Shown piece by piece: positions 7,314 through 13,897 of a stretch of 27,500 nt of DNA. The notes under the pieces were generated by a model. The model searched no databases, was not told where the DNA came from, and saw only the letters and a program-made list of their open reading frames with translations. Made by a program: the position numbers and the translations under genes. The DNA lies in contig JBFKVA010000027.1 of NCBI GenBank assembly GCA_041635475.1, positions 1 to 27,500 of the forward strand, given 5' to 3'. This DNA is from GCA-020352575 sp041635475. GTDB lineage: Bacteria > Actinomycetota > Acidimicrobiia > Spongiisociales > JAENVV01. Position 1 is the stretch's first letter. Each line of letters begins with the position of its first letter.

Positions 7314-7852
7314 TGTCGCGTATCGGCAAGGCTCCCATTCCGCTTCCCGAGAAGGTCGAGCTGGCGTTCGACGGTCAAACCGTCACCGTGACCGGGCCGA
7401 AGGGTGAATTGACGAGAACGTTCACCGACCGGGTCGGGTTCGTCCTGGAGGACGGCGTGCTCACGGTCACCCGCGAGAACGAGCAGCGTCAGACCCGCGC
7501 CCTGCACGGCCTTTCCCGTGCCCTCCTCAACAACATGGTGCAAGGCGTCACCGAAGGCTTCCGCAAGGAACTGTCGATCGTCGGCGTCGGGTATCGGGCC
7601 TCACTCAAGGGCTCGAACCTCGAGCTGCTCGTCGGCTACTCCCACCCGGTCACCATCGAACAGCCCGACGGCATCACCATCGAGGTCCCCGAGCCGACCA
7701 AGGTCATCGTGTCGGGCATCGACAAGGAGCAGGTGGGCCAGGTGGCCGCCGACATCCGTGCCGTGCGCCCGCCCGAGCCCTACAAGGGCAAGGGGATCCG
7801 GTACACCGACGAATATGTGCGGCGCAAGGCCGGGAAGTCGGGTGTGCGATGA
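7313..7852 (+). CDS. rplF: 50S ribosomal protein L6
   Basis: The product has 179 residues. L6 lies near the sarcin-ricin loop and the factor-binding site. The motif set is complete: MSRIGKAPIPLP, VTGPKGELTR, the duplicated domain with SIVGVGYRASLKGSNLEL and GYSHPV, and the signature EQVGQVAADIRAVRPPEPYKGKGIRY. Two GTG codons lie in frame just upstream of the ATG. The ATG at 7313 is chosen because it gives the invariant MSRIGK start and the TGATG coupling to rpsH. The stop overlaps the rplR start (ATGA). Confidence 0.98.
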   Translation: MSRIGKAPIPLPEKVELAFDGQTVTVTGPKGELTRTFTDRVGFVLEDGVLTVTRENEQRQTRALHGLSRALLNNMVQGVTEGFRKELSIVGVGYRASLKGSNLELLVGYSHPVTIEQPDGITIEVPEPTKVIVSGIDKEQVGQVAADIRAVRPPEPYKGKGIRYTDEYVRRKAGKSGVR

Positions 7853-8199
7853 GATCCCGAGCCGCCCAGAGGCAGCTTCGCCACGCCCGCGTGCGCAAGC
7901 GCGTCGTCGGAACGTCGGCCCGACCCCGTCTCGCCGTCTTTCGTTCCAACAAGCACATCTATGCCCAGGTCATCAACGACGAGGCGGGCCGGACCATCGC
8001 GTCCGCGTCGTCACTCGAAGGTGACCTCCGGGCCAAGAACCTCACGGTCGAGACGGCCGGTGAGGTGGGCAAGCTGGTCGCGCAGCGAGCCAAGGAAGCC
8101 GGCGTCGAGGTGGTCGTCTTCGACCGGGGCGGGTTCCCGTTCCATGGTCGGGTGAAGGCCCTTGCCGACGCCGCCCGCGAATCCGGACTCGAGTTCTAG
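7849..8199 (+). CDS. rplR: 50S ribosomal protein L18
   Basis: The product has 116 residues. L18 binds 5S rRNA together with L5. The conserved features are RARVRKRVVGTSARPRLAVFRSNKHIYAQVI-type sequence early on, and FDRGGFPFHGRVKALADAARESGLEF at the C-terminus (the usual tyrosines in this motif are phenylalanine here, a conservative change). The ATG overlaps the rplF stop by 4 nt. A 12-nt gap separates it from rpsE. Confidence 0.97.
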   Translation: MRSRAAQRQLRHARVRKRVVGTSARPRLAVFRSNKHIYAQVINDEAGRTIASASSLEGDLRAKNLTVETAGEVGKLVAQRAKEAGVEVVVFDRGGFPFHGRVKALADAARESGLEF

Positions 8200-8211
8200 A
8201 AAGGGCTGGTC

Positions 8212-8778
8212 ATGGCACGACAGAACAGGAACCAGGACTCGCCCTACGACGAGCGGGTCATCGCGATCAACCGCGTCGCCAAGGTCGTCAAGGGTGGGCG
8301 ACGGTTCTCCTTCACCGCCCTTGCCTGCGTTGGTGACGGCGAAGGCAAGGTGGGCGTCGGCTACGCCAAGGCGAGTGAGGTGCCGGCTGCGATCCAAAAA
8401 GCGATGGACATCGCCCGGACCCGCATGTACCTCATCCCCATGGCAGGCAACACCCTCATCCACGAGGTGGTCGGTCAGCACGACGCATCCCGGGTCATGC
8501 TCAAGCCGGCGTCCCCCGGTACCGGGGTGATCGCCGGGGGCGCCACCCGCCAGATCCTGGAGGCGGCCGGTATCAAGGACGTCCTGGCCAAGTCGCTCGG
8601 GAGTCCGACCCACATCAACGTGGCCAAGGCGACCATGGACGGCCTGCGCCGGCAGCGGCGTCCCGACCAGGTCGCGGCGCTCCGCGGCAAGCACGCCGAC
8701 GACATCGTTCCCCCCGCGGTCCTCGCCTCCTACCGGTCGACCGAGGCGATGCGGGCCCACACCAAGTCGGAGTCCTGA
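8212..8778 (+). CDS. rpsE: 30S ribosomal protein S5
   Basis: The product has 188 residues. S5 acts in decoding fidelity and the mRNA entry helicase. The double-stranded RNA-binding domain (ERVIAINRVAKVVKGGRRFSF, GEGKVGVGYAKASEVPAAIQKA) is followed by the C-terminal domain with LKPASPGTGVIAGGATRQILEAAGIKD and KSLGSPTHINVAKATMDGL. All canonical elements are present; the segment MAGNTLIHEVVG is a little divergent from the common TIPHEV form. A GAAAGGG purine stretch precedes the ATG. The stop shares a base with the rpmD start. Confidence 0.97.
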   Translation: MARQNRNQDSPYDERVIAINRVAKVVKGGRRFSFTALACVGDGEGKVGVGYAKASEVPAAIQKAMDIARTRMYLIPMAGNTLIHEVVGQHDASRVMLKPASPGTGVIAGGATRQILEAAGIKDVLAKSLGSPTHINVAKATMDGLRRQRRPDQVAALRGKHADDIVPPAVLASYRSTEAMRAHTKSES

Positions 8779-8960
8779 TGCCGGCGCTCAAGATCACCCT
8801 CACGAAGAGCCTCATCGGCGAGAAGCCGAAGACCCGGGCGACCGCCCGGGGCCTCGGCCTGCGCCGGATGCACCAGAGCGTCACCCAGGAGGATTCGGAC
8901 GCAGTGAGGGGCATGCTCCGCAAGGTGGCCCACCTGGTCACCGTCGAGGAAGAGAAGTAG
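8778..8960 (+). CDS. rpmD: 50S ribosomal protein L30
   Basis: The product has 60 residues, the bacterial short form of L30. The pattern is typical: KITLTKSLIGEKPKTRATARGLGLRRMHQSV, followed by a helix DAVRGMLRKVAHLVTVEE. The gene lies between rpsE and rplO as in most bacteria that keep it, starting in a TGATG overlap with rpsE. Some lineages have lost rpmD; this one has not. Confidence 0.96.
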   Translation: MPALKITLTKSLIGEKPKTRATARGLGLRRMHQSVTQEDSDAVRGMLRKVAHLVTVEEEK

Positions 8961-8962
8961 CC

Positions 8963-9415
8963 ATGGAAGACGAACAGCTCAGGCTCCACGACCTGAAACC
9001 GGCCCCTGGTGCCAAGCAGAAGAAGATCCGAGTCGGTCGCGGCGAAGGCGGGCGGAGGGGCAAGACGGCCGGTCGTGGCACGAAGGGCCGCAAGGCCCGA
9101 GGCAACGTCCCCCCCTGGTTCGAGGGCGGGCGCACGCCCATCCACCGGCAGCTGCCACATCTGCGGGGCTTCAAGAACCCGAACCGGGTCGCCTACAACC
9201 CGGTGAACGTCGGTGCCCTCGAGGTGTTCGCCGCCGGGACCGAGATCACGCCGGAGCTCCTCCGGTCGGTCGGCCTCGCCAAGAAGAAGGGACTCATCAA
9301 GGTCCTGGGTGAGGGTGATCTCGCCATCGCCGTCACCGTCAAGGTGCATGCCGTGAGCGGCTCGGCCCGGGAGAAGATCGAGGCGGCCGGCGGCACGGTC
9401 GAGATCGTCGAGTAG
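8963..9415 (+). CDS. rplO: 50S ribosomal protein L15
   Basis: The product has 150 residues, normal for L15. The glycine- and basic-rich N-terminal tail that threads into 23S rRNA is clear (RVGRGEGGRRGKTAGRGTKG), followed by FEGGRTPIHRQLPHLRGF and the globular C-terminal domain ending in the SAREKIEAAGGTVEIVE pattern. It starts 2 nt after rpmD. It is the last gene of the tightly coupled stretch; 125 nt without a gene follow before secY. Confidence 0.97.
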   Translation: MEDEQLRLHDLKPAPGAKQKKIRVGRGEGGRRGKTAGRGTKGRKARGNVPPWFEGGRTPIHRQLPHLRGFKNPNRVAYNPVNVGALEVFAAGTEITPELLRSVGLAKKKGLIKVLGEGDLAIAVTVKVHAVSGSAREKIEAAGGTVEIVE

Positions 9416-9467
9416 GACACGCGAGGTACGAAGTGACCGTCGACCCTCCGGTGTCTCGTACCGTGTC
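9416..9467 (+). repeat. Imperfect inverted repeat between rplO and secY
   Basis: Directly after the rplO stop, GACAC (9416-9420) and GGTACGA (9425-9431) are complementary to TCGTACC (9456-9462) and GTGTC (9463-9467). They could form a 12-bp stem with a 4-nt bulge and a 24-nt loop. There is no T run after it, so it is not a classic intrinsic terminator. The words GAGGTACGA and TCGTACC recur in the repeats near 20399 and 25596. It may attenuate or process the transcript between the ribosomal genes and secY; that role is inference. Confidence 0.55.
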
Positions 9468-9496
9468 CCTCACGCCCCCTACCGATCGTCCCTGTC

Positions 9497-9502
9497 TACC
9501 CT
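9497..9502 (+). promoter_or_regulatory. Candidate -10 box for secY
   Basis: TACCCT matches the actinobacterial TAnnnT -10 pattern and is the same hexamer found before acpS, the NUDIX gene and glmS. A start of transcription about 7 nt downstream would give a leader of about 30 nt to the secY ATG. No -35 box is recognisable at 16-19 nt spacing, so this is a weak call. Confidence 0.35.
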
Positions 9503-9540
9503 GAACCGCCCGGCGCTCCCGACACCCAAGAAGGCCCCGC

Positions 9541-10854
9541 ATGCTCGCCGTCTACCGACACATGTTCACGATCCCCGACCTCCGTCGGAAGATCCTCTTC
9601 ACCCTCTTCGTGTTCTTCGTGTACCGCCTGGGGGCCACGATCGTGGTCCCCGGGATCAACCTCGATCGCCTCAATGAGCTCGCCGACCTGGCGCAACAGG
9701 GCGGTGTCGTGGGCCTCCTCAACCTGTTCTCGGGTGGCGGCCTCGAGAACTTCTCGGTGCTCGGCCTGGGCATCATGCCCTACATCACCGCCAGCATCAT
9801 CATGCAGCTGCTCACCGTGGTCATCCCCCGCCTGCAGGCCATGCAGGAGGAGGGCGACGCCGGGCGCAAGGTGATCACCCAGTGGACGCGGTACCTCACG
9901 GTCATCCTGGCCCTCATCCAGTCGACGACGATTTCGTACCTCGCGGCCAGGGGGTCGACGCTCTTCGGCGGGATCTCCCTCATCCCCGACTACGGGCCCG
10001 GCAAGGCGATGCTCATCATCATCACCATGACGGCCGGCACCGCCTTCGTCATGTGGCTGGGTGAGCTCATCACCCAGCGAGGGATCGGCAATGGGATGTC
10101 GCTGCTCATCTTCATCAGCATCATCAGCCAGCTCCCCGGTCAGTTCACGAGCATGTACCAGTTCACCGGAGCCGCCGGGCAGTGGGAACGCTTCTCGGTC
10201 TTCGTGATGTCGTTCCTTCTCATGATCGTGGCGATCCTCTACGTCGACCAAGGTCAGCGTCGGATTCCCATCCAGTTCGCCAAGCGTGTCCGGGGGCGGC
10301 GGGTCATGGGCGGTGGCAACACCTACATCCCGCTCAAGGTCAACACCGCGGGCGTGATCCCGGTCATCTTCGCCACCTCGGTGCTGATCTTCCCGGCGCT
10401 GCTGACGACGATGATCCCGTCGAACGCCTCGTGGCTCGAGACGATCAGGGCCTGGGTCAACGACAACTTCGGCTACCAGAGCGGCTCAACGTGGACCTAC
10501 ATCATCACGCTGTTCCTTCTCATCGTGTTCTTCACCTACTTCTACACGGCCATCCAGTTCGACCCGGCCAAGCAGGCGGAGTCGATCCAGCGCCAGGGCG
10601 GCTTCGTCCCCGGGGTGCGACCGGGCCGGCAGACGGAGGCCCACCTCGCGCACATCCTCAACCGGATCACACTGCCGGGCGCGGTGTTCCTCGGGACGAT
10701 CTCGGTCCTCCCCTCGATCCTCTCGCATTTCTGGAACATCCCCATCGGCTTCTCGGGTGTGTCGGTCCTCATCGTCGTGGGGGTTGCCCTCGAGACGATG
10801 AAGCAGATCGAGTCGCAGCTGACGATGAGGAACTACGAGGGCTTCCTCACCTAG
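9541..10854 (+). CDS. secY: Preprotein translocase subunit SecY
   Basis: The product has 437 residues, a standard SecY, the pore subunit of the SecYEG channel in the cytoplasmic membrane, with ten hydrophobic segments. Family blocks seen are IPDLRRKILFTLFVFFVYRLG near the N-terminus (TM1 region), the plug region around GGGLENFSVLGLGIMPYITASIIMQLL, RGIGNGMSLLIFISI, and IPLKVNTAGVIPVIFA. The cytoplasmic C5 loop carries GGFVPGVRPGRQTEAHL, and the end MRNYEGFL is typical. An AAGAAGG Shine-Dalgarno precedes the ATG. Placement with adk and map after the spc genes is the common bacterial order. Confidence 0.98.
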   Translation: MLAVYRHMFTIPDLRRKILFTLFVFFVYRLGATIVVPGINLDRLNELADLAQQGGVVGLLNLFSGGGLENFSVLGLGIMPYITASIIMQLLTVVIPRLQAMQEEGDAGRKVITQWTRYLTVILALIQSTTISYLAARGSTLFGGISLIPDYGPGKAMLIIITMTAGTAFVMWLGELITQRGIGNGMSLLIFISIISQLPGQFTSMYQFTGAAGQWERFSVFVMSFLLMIVAILYVDQGQRRIPIQFAKRVRGRRVMGGGNTYIPLKVNTAGVIPVIFATSVLIFPALLTTMIPSNASWLETIRAWVNDNFGYQSGSTWTYIITLFLLIVFFTYFYTAIQFDPAKQAESIQRQGGFVPGVRPGRQTEAHLAHILNRITLPGAVFLGTISVLPSILSHFWNIPIGFSGVSVLIVVGVALETMKQIESQLTMRNYEGFLT

Positions 10855-10906
10855 CCGGCGGCCGCGGGTTCGCGTCCTTCGAAGACCGAAGAACTGGAGG
10901 CTGACG

Positions 10907-11449
10907 ATGAAGATCCTCTTCCTGGGTCCTCCCGGAGCCGGCAAGGGAACGCAGGCCGTGCGGGTGTCCGAGCATTTCGGCCTCGCCCACGTCTCCACCG
11001 GGGACATGTTCAGGGCCCTGTCCGCCGACACGGAGTTGGGTCGACGGGTGCTGGCGATCATGGCCTCGGGCGAGCTCGTCCCCGACGAGGTGACCATCGA
11101 GATGCTCGAAGCCCGCATCTCCCGACCCGACGCCGCCCCCGGCTACATCCTCGACGGCTTCCCCCGCACCCGGACCCAGGCGGAAGCGCTCGACGAATTC
11201 CTTGGTTCCGACGCCCTCGACCATGTGGTCGTGCTCGAGGTCGGCGACGACGAACTCGTTGATCGGCTCCTCGCCCGCGGACGAGCCGACGACACCGAGG
11301 AGTCGATCCGAGTCCGCCTCGGTGTCTACACCCGTGACACATCCCCGCTCATCGCCCACTACGAGCCCCAGGGCATCGTCCGTCGGATCGACGGGGTGGG
11401 CGAGATCGACGACATCACGGGGACCATCATCTCGGCCGTCGAGCGATGA
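10907..11449 (+). CDS. adk: Adenylate kinase, short-LID form
   Basis: The product has 180 residues. The enzyme converts AMP plus ATP to two ADP in the cytoplasm. The P-loop GPPGAGKGT is at residues 7-15; HVSTGDMFRA, the AMP-binding DGFPRTRTQAEAL and the arginine-bearing RGRADDTEESIRVRL follow. The zinc or long LID domain of the 210-220 residue enzymes is absent and reduced to a short loop, as in mycobacterial adenylate kinases. GGAGG lies 6 nt before the ATG. The 52-nt gap from secY shows no clear promoter. The stop overlaps the map start (ATGA). Confidence 0.97.
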   Translation: MKILFLGPPGAGKGTQAVRVSEHFGLAHVSTGDMFRALSADTELGRRVLAIMASGELVPDEVTIEMLEARISRPDAAPGYILDGFPRTRTQAEALDEFLGSDALDHVVVLEVGDDELVDRLLARGRADDTEESIRVRLGVYTRDTSPLIAHYEPQGIVRRIDGVGEIDDITGTIISAVER

Positions 11450-12234
11450 TCACGATCAAGTCGGCCGACGAGTTCGCCAAGATGCGCGTAGCCGGGGCGT
11501 GCGTGGCGGCCGTCCATGCCGCGATCCGCGAAGCCGCCTCCCCGGGGGTCACCACGAGGGACCTCGACGGGCTGGCGGCCCACGTCATCCAGGAGCACGG
11601 GTGCACCGCCAGCTTCCTCGGCTACTACGGCTACCCGGCCTCGATCTGCACCTCCCCCAACTCGGTCATCGTCCACGGCATCCCCGGCTCGTACACACTG
11701 CGGGAGGGCGATTTGCTGTCCGTCGATGTCGGTGCGATCTACGAGGGCTACCACGGCGACGCCGCCATCTCTTTCGGGGTGGGCGAGGTGTCCGACGAGA
11801 CACGCACCCTCATCGAGACCACCGAGCGTGCCATGTGGGCCGGCCTGGCGGCGGCCCTTCCCGGGAACCGGATCGGTGACATCGGTGCTGCGGTCGGTGG
11901 CATCGGTGCCGAGGCCGGGTACGGCATCGTCCGCGAGTACGTCGGGCACGGCATCGGCAAGCACATGCACGAGGAACCCCAGGTCCCCAACTTCGGGAGG
12001 GCCGGCAAGGGGATGAAGCTCCGGGTGGGCATGGCGTTGTGCGTCGAACCGATGTTCAACCTGGGAGGGGACGAGACCGCGGTCCTCGATGACCGATGGA
12101 CGGTGGTGACGTCCGACGGCAGCCTCTCTTGCCACTGGGAACACACCATCGCCCTCACCGAGGAGGGGCCCCAGGTCTTCACCCTCCCCGAGGGCGCCGA
12201 GACCGACTTGGCACAACTCCTGCACCGCGCGTAA
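11446..12234 (+). CDS. map: Type I methionine aminopeptidase
   Basis: The product has 262 residues and removes the initiator methionine from nascent proteins. The five metal ligands of the pita-bread fold are all present: D94 in SVDVGA, D105 in YHGDAA, H168 in VGHGIGKHMHEEP, E201 in VEPMF and E232 in HWEHT. The substrate-side histidine is H77 (VHGIP). There is no N-terminal zinc-finger or SH3-binding extension, so it is the short MetAP1a type. It is coupled to adk by ATGA. A strong promoter for the next operon is embedded in its last codons, its -10 box overlapping the TAA stop. Confidence 0.97.
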   Translation: MITIKSADEFAKMRVAGACVAAVHAAIREAASPGVTTRDLDGLAAHVIQEHGCTASFLGYYGYPASICTSPNSVIVHGIPGSYTLREGDLLSVDVGAIYEGYHGDAAISFGVGEVSDETRTLIETTERAMWAGLAAALPGNRIGDIGAAVGGIGAEAGYGIVREYVGHGIGKHMHEEPQVPNFGRAGKGMKLRVGMALCVEPMFNLGGDETAVLDDRWTVVTSDGSLSCHWEHTIALTEEGPQVFTLPEGAETDLAQLLHRA

Positions 12235-12237
12235 AAT
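12208..12237 (+). promoter_or_regulatory. Housekeeping promoter for the rpmJ-rplQ operon
   Basis: TTGGCA (12208-12213), an 18-nt spacer, then TAAAAT (12232-12237). Both hexamers are close to the primary sigma factor consensus, and the AT-rich -10 stands out in this GC-rich DNA. It overlaps the end of map. Transcription should start near 12244, giving an untranslated leader of about 150 nt before rpmJ and driving rpmJ, rpsM, rpsK, rpsD, rpoA and rplQ independently of the upstream cluster. Confidence 0.75.
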
Positions 12238-12393
12238 CCCCGTCCGGCCGTACGGCCATGTTCTGCATGTCCCGGCCGTCCTCGACGCTCTCACCGTCGA
12301 TGGGTGCCGGAGAACAACGATCTTTGGGGGCCATCCGTGCTTCACGCCATGGGCGTGCCTCGGGAGGCCCGACGGACACCTGAGGTAGCGACC
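12238..12393 (+). other. Structured 5' leader of rpmJ; infA absent
   Basis: This stretch of about 156 nt lies where infA usually is in bacteria of this gene order, but no IF-1 coding sequence (about 72 codons) fits or is recognisable. A perfect 12-bp palindrome GGCCGTACGGCC (12246-12257) lies at the expected transcription start. Its right half ACGGCC (12252-12257) can also pair with GGCCGT (12274-12279). A second hairpin is CACGCC/GGCGTG (12343-12348 with 12352-12357, ATG loop), followed by GCCT/AGGC. A 41-codon frame from the ATG at 12258 is open but matches nothing I know. A role as an r-protein (for example S4) binding leader is possible but unproven. Confidence 0.5.
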
Positions 12394-12507
12394 ATGAAGG
12401 TACAGCCTTCAGTCAAGAGAATGTGCGAGAAGTGTCGGATCATCCGGCGTCGAGGACGCGTGTGGGTGATCTGCTCGAACCCGCGGCACAAGCAGCGACA
12501 GGGGTAG
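12394..12507 (+). CDS. rpmJ: 50S ribosomal protein L36, zinc-binding form
   Basis: The product has 37 residues. L36 is the smallest 50S protein and stabilises 23S rRNA folding. The sequence begins MKVQPSVKRMCEKCRIIRRRG. The zinc ligands are C11, C14, C27 and H32 (CEKC, then ICSNPRHKQRQG), making it the C+ form. The frame is open upstream to 12304, but the ATG at 12394 gives the universal MKVxxSVK start, with a TGAGGT purine run about 10 nt upstream. A 7-nt gap leads to rpsM. Confidence 0.97.
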   Translation: MKVQPSVKRMCEKCRIIRRRGRVWVICSNPRHKQRQG

Positions 12508-12514
12508 AACAGTT

Positions 12515-12892
12515 ATGGCCCGTATTGCCGGTGTGGACCTTCCACGAGACAAGCGACTCGAGATCGCCCTGACCTACATCTTCGGAGTCGGTCGGACCCG
12601 GGCGCAGGAGATCGCAGACGGCCTCGGGATCGACCGGGGCACGAAGGTGCGTGACCTCACCGACGACGAGATCACAAAGATCCGCCGGTTCATCGACCAG
12701 AACCTCATGGTCGAGGGTGACCTTCGACGTGAGATCTCCCAGAACACTCGCCGGAAGATGGAGATCGGGTCCTACCAGGGCCTCCGCCATCGCCGCGGCC
12801 TCCCGGTGCGTGGTCAGCGCACCCACACGAACGCCCGTACCCGCAAGGGCAAGTCCGCCCCCGTGGCCGGCAAGAAGAAGGTTGGCAAGTAA
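12515..12892 (+). CDS. rpsM: 30S ribosomal protein S13
   Basis: The product has 125 residues. S13 lies in the 30S head, contacts P-site tRNA and forms bridges to the 50S subunit. The sequence starts MARIAGVDLPRDKRLEIALTYIFGVGRTRA, then has the helix-two-turn-helix region and the conserved C-terminal SYQGLRHRRGLPVRGQRTHTNARTRKG tail that reaches the tRNA. It lies 7 nt after rpmJ. Its TAA stop is directly followed by the rpsK ATG. Confidence 0.98.
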   Translation: MARIAGVDLPRDKRLEIALTYIFGVGRTRAQEIADGLGIDRGTKVRDLTDDEITKIRRFIDQNLMVEGDLRREISQNTRRKMEIGSYQGLRHRRGLPVRGQRTHTNARTRKGKSAPVAGKKKVGK

Positions 12893-13279
12893 ATGGCCCA
12901 GGACCGTCAGCGCGTCCGCCGCCGCGAGCGCAAGAACATCTCCCACGGTGTCGCGCACATCAAGGCGAGCTTCAACAACACGATCGTCACCATCTCCGAT
13001 GTCCAGGGCAACTCGGTCGTGTGGACGTCGGGTGGCTCCGTCGGCTTCAAGGGTTCGCGCAAGTCGACGCCGTACGCCGCCCAGGTGGCTGCCGAGGAGG
13101 CCGCACGTCGTGCCGGCGAGCACGGCATCCGCAAGCTCGATGTGATCGTGTCGGGGACCGGCTCCGGTCGTGACACCGCAGTCCGCACCCTCCAGAACAT
13201 GGGCATGGAGATCACCGGCGTCCGTGACGTGACCCCGATTCCGCACAACGGGTGCCGCCCCAAGAAGCGGAGGGCCTGA
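12893..13279 (+). CDS. rpsK: 30S ribosomal protein S11
   Basis: The product has 128 residues. S11 forms part of the 30S platform near the mRNA exit. The blocks HIKASFNNTIVTISDVQGN, SGGSVGFKGSRKSTPYAAQ and the end GMEITGVRDVTPIPHNGCRPKKRRA are exactly as expected for the family; the terminal NGCRPKKRRR-type sequence is a strong signature. It abuts the rpsM stop with no gap. rpsD starts 2 nt after its stop. Confidence 0.98.
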   Translation: MAQDRQRVRRRERKNISHGVAHIKASFNNTIVTISDVQGNSVVWTSGGSVGFKGSRKSTPYAAQVAAEEAARRAGEHGIRKLDVIVSGTGSGRDTAVRTLQNMGMEITGVRDVTPIPHNGCRPKKRRA

Positions 13280-13281
13280 CC

Positions 13282-13887
13282 ATGGCCCGCTACACAGGTC
13301 CGACCTGCAAGGCCTGCCGGCGCGCCCGCACGCCACTGTGCCAGTCCAAGCGCTGTGCCGCCGATGTCCGGCCCTACCCGCCGGGACAGCACGGTCGCGG
13401 CCGCATCCGGGAGAGCGACTACCTCATCCAGCTGCGTGAGAAGCAGAAGCTCCGCTACATGTACGGCGTGCTCGAGCGGCAGTTCCGCCGCTACTACAAG
13501 GAGGCGGCCCGCCAGCGCGGCATCACGGGCGAGAACCTCCTCCGCCTGCTCGAGTCCCGCCTCGACAACGTCGTCTACCGCTCCACCATGGCGGCCACCC
13601 GGCCCCAGGCTCGTCAGCTCGTGAACCACGGGCACTACCTCGTCAACGGCAAGAAGGTCAACATCCCCTCGTACCACGTACGCCCCGGCGACGTGGTCAC
13701 CCTCCGGGAGGGTTCCCAGGACCTCATCATCGTCGAGCACGCGATGGACACCTCGGACATCGCTCCCCCCGAGTGGTTGTCGGTGGACCGGGACAAGCGA
13801 ACCGTGACCATCGTCGACCTTCCGATGCGTACCCAGATCGACACACCCATCCAGGAACAGCTCATCGTCGAGCTGTACTCCAAGTAA
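13282..13887 (+). CDS. rpsD: 30S ribosomal protein S4, cysteine-containing form
   Basis: The product has 201 residues. S4 nucleates 30S assembly and, in E. coli, represses the alpha operon. The start MARYTGPTCKACRRARTPLC carries four cysteines (C9, C12, C20, C25) in the zinc-binding region also seen in Thermus S4. The S4 RNA-binding domain follows (RLDNVVYRSTMAATRPQARQLVNHGHYLVNGKKV), and the C-terminus IQEQLIVELYSK is standard. A longer in-frame start at 13252 would overlap rpsK; the ATG at 13282 gives the normal N-terminus. Confidence 0.98.
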   Translation: MARYTGPTCKACRRARTPLCQSKRCAADVRPYPPGQHGRGRIRESDYLIQLREKQKLRYMYGVLERQFRRYYKEAARQRGITGENLLRLLESRLDNVVYRSTMAATRPQARQLVNHGHYLVNGKKVNIPSYHVRPGDVVTLREGSQDLIIVEHAMDTSDIAPPEWLSVDRDKRTVTIVDLPMRTQIDTPIQEQLIVELYSK

Positions 13888-13897
13888 GGACTGCAGC

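Noticed and set aside
12258..12383. A 41-codon frame in the rpmJ leader, considered as a leader peptide or a remnant of infA.
   Set aside because: It has no IF-1 motif, no Shine-Dalgarno and no known leader-peptide pattern.
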